64,000 nucleotides of DNA from Thermobifida alba. Lineage in GTDB: Bacteria; Actinomycetota; Actinomycetes; Streptosporangiales; Streptosporangiaceae. Position numbers and translations under genes: made by a program. The notes beneath the pieces are model-generated. The model was given only the letters and a program-made list of their open reading frames with translations, was not told the DNA's origin and searched no databases. The DNA lies in the NCBI RefSeq assembly GCF_023208015.1, contig NZ_CP051627.1, positions 868,001 to 932,000 on the forward strand, written 5' to 3'. Of the stretch, positions 19,331 to 26,089 are shown in pieces. Each line of letters starts with the position of its first letter. Position 1 is the stretch's first letter.

Positions 19331-19347
19331 TGTTACCGTTGGTAACA
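19331..19347. promoter_or_regulatory. Operator palindrome before acyl-CoA dehydrogenase
   Basis: TGTTACC-GTT-GGTAACA is a perfect 7+3+7 inverted repeat ending 32 bp before the start codon. Size and symmetry fit a TetR-family regulator. No TetR gene is adjacent on this side, so the regulator is unknown; the RamB-like protein is another candidate. Confidence 0.55.
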
Positions 19348-19379
19348 CCTGTTGTCCACACCCCTCGGAGGACACCGAC

Positions 19380-20612
19380 ATGAGCGACGAGACGCCCGCG
19401 CCGACGTTCAGCCTCGAACTGGGCGAGGACCTGCGCGAGGTCCGCGACTGGGTGCACGCCTTCGCCCGCGACGTCATCCGCCCCGCCGCCGCGGAGTGGG
19501 ACGAACGGGAGGAGACCCCCTGGCCGATCCTGCAGGAGGCCGCCAAGATCGGCCTGTACTCCCTCGACTTCTTCGCCAGCCAGATGTTCGACCCCAGCGG
19601 CGTGGCCATCCCCGTCGTCTACGAGGAGCTGTACTGGGGCGACCCCGGCATCGCGCTGTCGCTGACCGGCACCACGCTGGCCGCGGTGGCCGTCACCGCC
19701 AACGGCACCCAGGAGCAGGTCCTGGAGTGGACCCCGGAGATGTTCGGCACCCCCGACGACGTGCGGCTGGGCGCCTTCTGCTCCTCCGAGCCCGACGCGG
19801 GCAGCGACGTCGGCGCGATCCGCACCCGCGCCGTCTACGACGAGGCCACCGACGAGTGGGTGCTCAACGGGACCAAGACCTGGATCACCAACGGCGGCAT
19901 CGCCGACGTCCACGTGGTCGTGGCCTCCGTCGACCCCGAACTGGGCTCGCGCGGCCAGGCCAGCTTCGTCGTCCCGCCCCGCACCAAGGGGCTGTCCCAG
20001 GGGCAGAAGTTCCGCAAGCACGGCATCCGCGCCTCGCACACCGCCGAGGTGATCCTCGACGACGTGCGCGTGCCCGGCCGCTGCCTGCTCGGCGGCAAGG
20101 AGAGACTGGACGAGCGCCTGGCCCGCGCCCGCGAGGGCCGCCGCTCCGGCGGACAGGCCGCGATGAAGACCTTCGAGGCGTCCCGCCCCGCCGTCGGCGC
20201 GATGGCGGTGGGCTGCGCCCGCGCCGCCTACGAGTACACCCTCGACTACGTCCGCCAGCGCGAGCAGTTCGGCCGGCCGCTCGGCGACAACCAGGCGGTC
20301 GCCTTCACCCTCGCCGACATGGCCACCCGCATCGACGCGGCCCGCCTGCTGGTGTGGCGGGCCTCCTGGATGGCCAGCCGGGGCAAGGACTTCGCCCAGG
20401 CCGAGGGCTCCATGAGCAAGCTGTTCGCCAGCGAGACCGCCACCTGGGTCACCCAGAACGCCATCCGCCTGCTCGGCGGCAACGGCTACACCCGCGAGTA
20501 CCCGGTGGAGCGCTGGCACCGCGACGCCACGATCTTCACCATCTTCGAGGGCGCCTCCGAGATCCAGCGCCTCATCATCGGCCGCACCATCACCGGCCTG
20601 CCGCTGCGCTGA
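19380..20612 (+). CDS. Acyl-CoA dehydrogenase
   Basis: A 410-residue flavoprotein of the acyl-CoA dehydrogenase family, which oxidises acyl-CoA to enoyl-CoA and passes electrons to electron-transfer flavoprotein. Visible are the FAD-binding G-A-F-C-S-S-E-P-D-A-G-S-D region near residue 120, W-I-T-N-G, and the C-terminal catalytic region I-F-E-G-A-S-E-I-Q-R, which carries the base glutamate. GGAGGACACCGAC precedes the ATG. It stands alone behind its own operator. The neighbouring glyoxylate-shunt genes make short- or medium-chain acyl substrates plausible, but specificity cannot be read from the sequence. Confidence 0.9.
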   Translation: MSDETPAPTFSLELGEDLREVRDWVHAFARDVIRPAAAEWDEREETPWPILQEAAKIGLYSLDFFASQMFDPSGVAIPVVYEELYWGDPGIALSLTGTTLAAVAVTANGTQEQVLEWTPEMFGTPDDVRLGAFCSSEPDAGSDVGAIRTRAVYDEATDEWVLNGTKTWITNGGIADVHVVVASVDPELGSRGQASFVVPPRTKGLSQGQKFRKHGIRASHTAEVILDDVRVPGRCLLGGKERLDERLARAREGRRSGGQAAMKTFEASRPAVGAMAVGCARAAYEYTLDYVRQREQFGRPLGDNQAVAFTLADMATRIDAARLLVWRASWMASRGKDFAQAEGSMSKLFASETATWVTQNAIRLLGGNGYTREYPVERWHRDATIFTIFEGASEIQRLIIGRTITGLPLR

Positions 20613-20945
20613 CGTCTTCGCCGTTCGGCGGGGTGCAGCGGGGTGCGACGGCCGGGAAGCGGAACCGGATCCGGTCGTTCCGGCCGGTCCCCGCCGTGTC
20701 CGGGACGGGGGCCGACGCTCTTCGGCCGACAGGAGAACGGCCCCGCAGGGCGGAGGGGACCCTGCGGGGCCGTCGCTGCCCCCTTCCCCGGACCGCCGGC
20801 GGGGAGGGATTGCGGTCCGGCCGCTCCGGAGCGATCTGCGGCCGCCGTGCGCGGCTTCCTGCGCAGAGCCGGAAACGGCGGACCGGAAATACACGCGTCC
20901 GCCGACCGATCCGGAGTTCCGGCCCCACCGCGGGTCACCGCTGGC
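20613..20945. other. Gene-free spacer after acyl-CoA dehydrogenase
   Basis: About 330 bp without a credible gene. It contains the strong stem-loop at 20738-20772 and then G+C-rich sequence with short GGCCGG/CCGG inverted motifs, ending in the promoter of the next gene. Open frames crossing it have no start signals or protein-like composition. Confidence 0.5.
20738..20772. terminator. Stem-loop terminator candidate
   Basis: A perfect 13-bp stem, CGGCCCCGCAGGG and its complement, with a 9-nt loop, 126 bp after the acyl-CoA dehydrogenase stop. There is no T-run, as is common in this G+C range. Confidence 0.5.
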
Positions 20946-20951
20946 TAGCAT
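20946..20951 (+). promoter_or_regulatory. -10 hexamer of the methyltransferase gene (leaderless)
   Basis: TAGCAT lies 6 nt before the ATG at 20958 and no Shine-Dalgarno sequence is present, so the mRNA probably starts at or next to the A of ATG. Confidence 0.5.
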
Positions 20952-20957
20952 TGCGCC

Positions 20958-21803
20958 ATGCCGAACGAGTCCCGCCATTCCTGGATGAAGACGACCTTCC
21001 CCGCCCCCCGGGAGCTGCCCGAAGGCATCGACCCGAACGTCCCGAGCATCGCCCGCGCCTACGACTACTCCCTCGGCGGCAAGGACAACTTCCCCGTCGA
21101 CCGCGCCCTGGTCGACCAGATGGAGGCCCGCTACCCCGGCGTCAAAGAGGTCTCGATCCAGAACCGCAGGACCCTGGTCCGCCTGGCCCGCCACATGGCC
21201 GAACAGGGCATCACGCAGTTCATCGACCTCGGCTCGGGCCTGCCCACCGCGCAGAACACCCACCAGGTCGTGCAGCAGGTCAACCCCGACTGCCGGGTCG
21301 TCTACATCGACAACGACCCCGTGGTGCTGGCCCACGGCCGCGCGCTGCTGGCCGAGAACGAGAACACGGCCGTGACCACCGCCGACTTCCTCCGCCCCGA
21401 CGAGGTGCTCGACACCCCCGAGGTGAAGCGGCTCATCGACCTGGACCAGCCGGTGGGGCTGATGCTGATCGCGATCCTGCACCACATCCCGGACGAGGCC
21501 GACCCCGCTGGGCTGGTGCGCCGCTACGTCGACGCCCTGCCCGCGGGCAGCATGGTGGCCATCACCTCCTGGGCCTACACCGGCCTGCAGGTGCAGAAGG
21601 AGATCACCGACATGGCGCGCGAGGCCCTGGGGGTCGGCTACGCCCGCAGCCGGGAGGAGATCCGGGCGTTCTTCGGCGACCTCGAACTGGTCGAGCCCGG
21701 GCTGGTGTTCCACGCGCTGTGGCGCCCCGACACCCCGGTCGACCCCGACAACCTCAACCCCTACCAGCAGTTCATGCTGGCGGGCCTGGGCGTCAAGCGC
21801 TGA
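20958..21803 (+). CDS. SAM-dependent methyltransferase, DUF574 (PF04672) family
   Basis: A 281-residue protein of a family expanded in actinobacteria. It begins with the family's S-I-A-R-A-Y-D-Y-S-L-G-G-K-D-N-F segment (residues 30-45), then SAM-binding motif I F-I-D-L-G-S-G-L-P-T near residue 88 and the acidic V-V-Y-I-D-N-D near residue 114; L-I-A-I-L-H-H-I is motif IV-like. Acceptor substrates are largely unknown for this family. Start supported by the -10 hexamer 6 nt upstream. It is flanked by unrelated genes and probably transcribed alone. Confidence 0.85.
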   Translation: MPNESRHSWMKTTFPAPRELPEGIDPNVPSIARAYDYSLGGKDNFPVDRALVDQMEARYPGVKEVSIQNRRTLVRLARHMAEQGITQFIDLGSGLPTAQNTHQVVQQVNPDCRVVYIDNDPVVLAHGRALLAENENTAVTTADFLRPDEVLDTPEVKRLIDLDQPVGLMLIAILHHIPDEADPAGLVRRYVDALPAGSMVAITSWAYTGLQVQKEITDMAREALGVGYARSREEIRAFFGDLELVEPGLVFHALWRPDTPVDPDNLNPYQQFMLAGLGVKR

Positions 21804-21949
21804 CGCCGCCCCCGCCCGGGCCGGGACGGGGCCCGGTCCGGGCCCGCGGGTGTGAGAGTGTGTCAGCCGGGCACCACCGGTGGACAGCACCCCCGTCCGG
21901 GAGAAGGGAGGCAGCGGCGCCGCCCCGCCCAGAGTGCGCCGCGCACGCG

Positions 21950-22666
21950 ATGACCGAGCACTCCGGCCGCGACACCGAACTCACCGTCGCCGCCCGGTTC
22001 AACGGCCCGCCCGACTCCGCCAACGGCGGCTACCTCTCGGGCCTCCTCGCCCAGCACGTCGACGCCCCCGCCGTCCGCGTCCGCCTGCACCAGCCGCCGC
22101 CGCTGCGGACCCCGATGCCGGTGCGCCGCGCTCCCGGAGGCGGCGTCCGCCTGCTGCTCGGCGAGGACACGGTCGCCGAGGCGGTTCCCGCGCCGGTGCC
22201 GGCGCGGCGGATCGAACCGGTGCCGCTCGCCGAGGCCGAACGTGCGAGCGCGGGCTACCGCGGCCGCCACGGCCACCCCTTCCCCACCTGCTTCGTGTGC
22301 GGGCCCGCGCGGCGGGTTGGCGACGGGCTGCGCCTGTTCGCCGGGCCGCTGGACGACGAGGCGCGGACGGACACGGTGGCCTGCGCGTGGACGCCGGGAG
22401 CGGACCCCGCGGGAGTCCCGCTGGCCTGGGCCGCGCTCGACTGCCCGGGCGGCTGGTCGGTCGACATCACCGGGCGCCCCATGCTGCTCGGACAGCTGAC
22501 CGCGGCCGTGTTCGCCGTCCCCCGCCCGGGAGAGCCCCACGTGGTACTGGGCCGCCTGCTCGGCGTCGAGGGGCGCAAGGTCCACACCGCCAGCGCCCTC
22601 TACGACACCGCGGGCGCCGAACTGGCCCGCGCCGAGGCCGTGTGGATCCGCCTCCGGCAGCCCTGA
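21950..22666 (+). CDS. Hypothetical protein with probable hotdog/thioesterase-like fold
   Basis: A 238-residue protein not assigned to a named family. F-N-G-P-P-D-S-A-N-G-G-Y-L-S-G near residues 15-30 resembles the hotdog-fold thioesterase helix start, and F-P-T-C-F-V-C-G-P near residue 107 contributes a Cys-x-x-Cys pair. A second half (A-A-L-D-C-P-G-G-W-S-V-D) looks like another hotdog unit, so it may be a double-hotdog acyl-CoA thioesterase or dehydratase. The ATG at 21950 has no clear ribosome binding site, so the start is uncertain. The acyl-CoA dehydrogenase lies 1.3 kb upstream. Confidence 0.5.
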   Translation: MTEHSGRDTELTVAARFNGPPDSANGGYLSGLLAQHVDAPAVRVRLHQPPPLRTPMPVRRAPGGGVRLLLGEDTVAEAVPAPVPARRIEPVPLAEAERASAGYRGRHGHPFPTCFVCGPARRVGDGLRLFAGPLDDEARTDTVACAWTPGADPAGVPLAWAALDCPGGWSVDITGRPMLLGQLTAAVFAVPRPGEPHVVLGRLLGVEGRKVHTASALYDTAGAELARAEAVWIRLRQP

Positions 22667-22757
22667 GACGGCGATTCCGTTCACCTGGGAGTCGGATGGG
22701 AATCCGGTAACGGTACGATCTCGATCAGTTTCGCCGTCGACCGCACCGGGTGCCTCC

Positions 22758-23879
22758 ATGACCGTCCAGACCTCCTACGCTTCTCGACCGTCCGCGCCGC
22801 GACGCTCCGTGACCGGTGCCACACCGGTGGAGACGGCCTGGCTCGACGTGGCCCGGATCGCGGCCATCACGGCCGTGGTCCTGCTGCACGCCGTCGCCGT
22901 GGTCGTCACCCGCGACCACACCGCGCTGGGCACGGCCACCTGGTGGACCGCCAACGTGGTGGACTCGGCGGTGCGCTGGTGCGTCCCGGTGTTCATCATG
23001 ATCAGCGGGGCGCTGCTGCTCACCCCCCGGCGCGAGGGCCTGCGCGCCTTCTACCGGCGGCGGTTCAGCCGCATCGGAATCCCCCTGGCCGCCTGGAGCG
23101 CCTTCTACCTGTCCGTCGACCTGTTCGTGGAGCGGTGGAACGACTGGCCCGACGCGCTGCACCGGATCCTGGCCGGGCAGCCCGCGGTGCACCTGTACTT
23201 CCTGTTCGTACTCGCCGGGCTGTACGCGCTCACCCCCTTCCTGCGGGTCCTCACCGCCCACGCCCCGAGGCGCACCCTGTGGTGGGCGGCCGTCCTGACG
23301 ACCGCCCTGGGCGTGGCGGACCAGGCGATCTCCGACCTCGCCGGGATCGGCGAGGCCAACGCGGTCACCCGCTTCCTGCCCTACCTCGGCTACTACCTCC
23401 TGGGACACCTGCTGCGCGGCACCGTCCTGGGACGGCGGGGCGTCTGGACCGCCGGCGCGGTCTTCGTCGCCTCCGTCGCCGCCACCGCCGGCCTGGTCGG
23501 CGCCACCGCCCTGGCCCACGGCGAATGGAACGCCCAGACCGCCTACGCCTACGACTACCTCTCACCGACCGTGCTGGCCATGTCCGTGGCACTGTTCCTG
23601 CTGTTCAAGCCGCTCACCGGACGCTGGCGGCGGCTCACCGCGCCCGACCGCGACACCACCGCGGCCCGCCGGCGGCTGCGCACGCTGGCCGACCTGAGCT
23701 TCGGCGTCTTCCTGGTGCACCTGATCCTGCTGCGGGAACTGCGCTCGTTCACCGGCATCCCCGACCACCCGGTCGCCATGGTCGCCACCGTGCTCGCCCA
23801 GACCGCCGCCGTGCTGGCCGCCAGCCTCCTCGCCACCGCCGTCCTCCGCCGGATCCCCGGGGTGCGCGCTACCGTGTGA
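22758..23879 (+). CDS. Acyltransferase-3 family membrane protein
   Basis: A 373-residue integral membrane protein with about ten hydrophobic segments. W-L-D-V-A-R-I-A-A-I-T-A-V-V-L-L-H near residues 28-45 carries the arginine and histidine of the acyltransferase-3 (OafB/WecH-like) signature. Such proteins O-acylate glycans or lipid-linked sugars at the cell surface. Its target here is unknown. A possible TACGAT -10 lies at 22712-22717. The TetR gene follows after 4 bp, so the two are probably cotranscribed. Confidence 0.78.
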   Translation: MTVQTSYASRPSAPRRSVTGATPVETAWLDVARIAAITAVVLLHAVAVVVTRDHTALGTATWWTANVVDSAVRWCVPVFIMISGALLLTPRREGLRAFYRRRFSRIGIPLAAWSAFYLSVDLFVERWNDWPDALHRILAGQPAVHLYFLFVLAGLYALTPFLRVLTAHAPRRTLWWAAVLTTALGVADQAISDLAGIGEANAVTRFLPYLGYYLLGHLLRGTVLGRRGVWTAGAVFVASVAATAGLVGATALAHGEWNAQTAYAYDYLSPTVLAMSVALFLLFKPLTGRWRRLTAPDRDTTAARRRLRTLADLSFGVFLVHLILLRELRSFTGIPDHPVAMVATVLAQTAAVLAASLLATAVLRRIPGVRATV

Positions 23880-23883
23880 GGGT

Positions 23884-24525
23884 GTGAGCCCCGATCCCGT
23901 AGTGCCGCCGGCGACCGCCCGGGGCGGGCGAGCCCTGCGCGGCCGCGACCCCCGCCGCCGGCGCGCCATCCTGGACGCCGCCGACGCCGTCATCCAGCGC
24001 GAAGGCCCCGACGCCCCCATGACCGCGATCGCGGCCGAGGCGGGGATCAGCAAACCCATCCTGTACCGCCACTTCGGGGACAAGAGCGGCCTGTACCGCG
24101 CCCTGGCCGAACGGCACGTCGACCCGCTCATGGAACGGGTCCGGGAGAAACTGCGGGAGCCCGCCGACCTGCGCCCGCGGGTGCGCGCCACCGTCGGAAC
24201 CTACCTGCGGATGATCGGCGACAACCTCAACCTCTACCGCTTCCTGATGCACCGCGCCACTGCCGAGGACCCGCGCACCCGCGGCGACGTCGGCCTGATG
24301 GTGCGCCGCTTCGGCGAGGAGTTCGCCGAGACGCTGGTCGCCGAGCGGCACATCGCCGACCCGGTGCGCGCCCAGATCGTGGCGCACGCCGTCATCGGCA
24401 TGGTCCAGGCCGCGGGGGAGTGGTGGCTGGACCACCCCGAGATCGCCTACGACGACGTCATCGAGGACCTGACCGAGGCCGTCGTGGGCGCCGTCACCGG
24501 CGGCGGGGCCCCGCACGCCGGGTGA
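23884..24525 (+). CDS. TetR-family transcriptional regulator
   Basis: A 213-residue regulator with a TetR HTH at about residues 25-75 (A-I-L-D-A-A-D-A-V-I-Q-R-E-G, then I-A-A-E-A-G-I-S-K-P-I-L-Y-R-H-F). The GTG start at 23884 comes 4 bp after the acyltransferase stop, so it is likely in the same transcript and may respond to a lipid or acyl ligand; that link is positional only. The C-terminal ligand domain ends in a helix typical of the TetR_C group found in many actinobacterial lipid regulators. Confidence 0.82.
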   Translation: MSPDPVVPPATARGGRALRGRDPRRRRAILDAADAVIQREGPDAPMTAIAAEAGISKPILYRHFGDKSGLYRALAERHVDPLMERVREKLREPADLRPRVRATVGTYLRMIGDNLNLYRFLMHRATAEDPRTRGDVGLMVRRFGEEFAETLVAERHIADPVRAQIVAHAVIGMVQAAGEWWLDHPEIAYDDVIEDLTEAVVGAVTGGGAPHAG

Positions 24526-24539
24526 AGCGCCGCCGGGAC

Positions 24540-24570
24540 TTGACCTGGAGTGCACTCCAGCATCCAGGCT
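24540..24570 (+). promoter_or_regulatory. MerR-type promoter with 19-bp spacer and operator palindrome
   Basis: TTGACC (24540-24545), a 19-nt spacer, and CAGGCT (24565-24570). The perfect palindrome CTGGAGTGCACTCCAG (24545-24560) lies within the spacer. An overlong spacer with a dyad between -35 and -10 is the hallmark of MerR-activated promoters. The start codon of the MerR gene is 7 nt after the -10. Confidence 0.75.
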
Positions 24571-24577
24571 GTGGTCC

Positions 24578-24979
24578 ATGACCGACTACTACACCCCCGG
24601 CGAGGTGGCCCAGCGGTTCGGGCTGAGCCTGGACACCCTGCGCTACTACGAGCGGGAGGGGCTGCTCACCCAGGTGGAGCGCGCCCCCTCCGGGCACCGC
24701 CGCTACCGCGCCGGCGACGTCGAACTGCTCGACCTGGTGCGCTGCCTGCGGGAGACCGACATGCCCATCGCCCGGCTGCGCGAGTTCGCCGAACTCGTCC
24801 GCGACGGCGACCACACGATTCCGCTGCGCGTCGAACTCCTGGAGGAGCACGACGCGCAGCTGACCGAGCGCATCGCCGAGCTGTGCCGCCGCCAGGAAGC
24901 CATCCGACACAAGATCGACTACTACCGGGGCGTGCTCGCCGAGCGCCGCCCGGACCAGGAGAAGGAGGAGGTGCGCTGA
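24578..24979 (+). CDS. MerR-family transcriptional regulator
   Basis: A 133-residue MerR protein: HTH at residues 4-40 (Y-T-P-G-E-V-A-Q-R-F-G-L-S-L-D-T-L-R-Y-Y-E-R-E-G-L-L), wing R-R-Y-R-A-G-D-V, and a long dimerisation helix after residue 75. It has no cysteine pair of the metal-sensing kind; its length and partner are those of the AdhR-like MerR group that control aldo-keto reductase or alcohol dehydrogenase genes in response to reactive aldehydes, which I infer as its role. Its stop overlaps the next start (TGATG), so both proteins are made from the operator-controlled promoter upstream. Confidence 0.88.
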   Translation: MTDYYTPGEVAQRFGLSLDTLRYYEREGLLTQVERAPSGHRRYRAGDVELLDLVRCLRETDMPIARLREFAELVRDGDHTIPLRVELLEEHDAQLTERIAELCRRQEAIRHKIDYYRGVLAERRPDQEKEEVR

Positions 24980-25962
24980 TGCGCTACACGACCATCGGCA
25001 GCGGGGAGCGGGCCCGCCGGGTCAGCGCGATCTGCCTGGGCGCGATGAAGTTCGGCAGCGAGGTCGGCGAGGAGGACTCCTTCGCGATCCTGGACCGCTT
25101 CGTGGAACGGGGCGGCACCTTCGTCGACACCGCCAACAACTACCAGTTCTGGGTGGAGGGGTTCGTCGGGGACGAGAGCGAGACGCTGCTGGGCCGGTGG
25201 CGGGCCGCGCGCGGCGTCACCGACGAGGTCCTCGTCGCCACCAAGTTCGGCGGCCGGCCCCGCACCCCGGGGCGGGGACTGGAGGACGCCGAGGGCCTGT
25301 CCGCCGCCGCGGTGCGCGCCGCGGTCGAGGGCAGCCGCAAACGGCTCGGCATGGACCGCCTCGACCTGGTCTACCCGCACATCGAGGACCGCTCGGTGCC
25401 GCTGGAGGAGACCCTGGCGACGCTGGCCGAACTGGTCGACGAGGGGCAGGTGGGACTGCTCGGCGCCAGCAACCACCGGGCCTGGCGGCTGGAGCGGGCG
25501 CGCGCCCTCAGCGACGCCCGCGGCTGGCCCCGCTACGAGGTCGCCCAGCTGCGCTACAGCTACCTGCAGCCCCGCTTCGACGTTCCGCTGCCCCAGGCGG
25601 GGCACATGCACGCCACTGTCGACCACCTCGACCACATCGTCCAGGAGAACCGGGACGGCCGTCCGCTGGCGCTGGTCGCCTACACCTCCCTGCTCTACGG
25701 CGCCTACGTGCGCCCCGACCGGGAGCTGTCGCCCCCCTACGCCCACCCCGGCACCGAGGCGCGCCGGGCCGCGCTGCGCGAGGTCGCCGCGGAGTGCGGG
25801 GCCACCGCCAACCAGGTGGTGCTGGCCTGGCTGATGGGCGGCGACCCCGCGGTCATCCCGCTGGTGGGGGTCAGCACGGTCGCCCAGCTCGACGAGGCGC
25901 TGGACGCGGCCGACCTGGAGTTGACCGCCGAGCAGCGGGCCCGCCTCGACACGGCGGGCTGA
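24979..25962 (+). CDS. Aldo/keto reductase
   Basis: A 327-residue NADPH-dependent oxidoreductase of the AKR superfamily. The catalytic tetrad residues can be placed at D-T-A-N-N-Y (Asp and Tyr, near residues 50-56), K-F-G-G (near 88) and H-I-E-D (near 127), in the order expected. The C-terminal L-V-G-V-S-T-V-A-Q-L region is the NADPH-phosphate site. It reduces aldehydes or ketones; the natural substrate is unknown. Coupled to the MerR gene by a one-base overlap and preceded by GAAGGAGGAG, it is very likely the regulator's target. Confidence 0.88.
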   Translation: MRYTTIGSGERARRVSAICLGAMKFGSEVGEEDSFAILDRFVERGGTFVDTANNYQFWVEGFVGDESETLLGRWRAARGVTDEVLVATKFGGRPRTPGRGLEDAEGLSAAAVRAAVEGSRKRLGMDRLDLVYPHIEDRSVPLEETLATLAELVDEGQVGLLGASNHRAWRLERARALSDARGWPRYEVAQLRYSYLQPRFDVPLPQAGHMHATVDHLDHIVQENRDGRPLALVAYTSLLYGAYVRPDRELSPPYAHPGTEARRAALREVAAECGATANQVVLAWLMGGDPAVIPLVGVSTVAQLDEALDAADLELTAEQRARLDTAG

Positions 25963-25968
25963 GTCCGG

Positions 25969-25993
25969 CCCCGGTCCCTCCCCGGGACCGGGG
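25969..25993. terminator. Stem-loop between convergent genes
   Basis: A 10-bp perfect stem (CCCCGGTCCC and complement) with a 5-nt loop, 7 bp after the aldo/keto reductase stop. Usable from either strand by that gene and the convergent helicase gene. Confidence 0.5.
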
Positions 25994-26089
25994 GACCGCC
26001 GCGCCCCGCGGCCGGACCCCGCGGGCCGGTCGGGCGGCCCGCCCCGGCGGGGAGGCGGCGGTGGCCGCCCCGCGGGGGCGCTCCGGGGC

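Noticed and set aside
19314-21890. Very long minus-strand open frame opposite the acyl-CoA dehydrogenase and methyltransferase genes
   Set aside because: Gly/Val/Ala/His-rich shadow of two well-supported plus-strand genes; no start signal and no domain. Similar antisense frames elsewhere were dismissed for the same reason.
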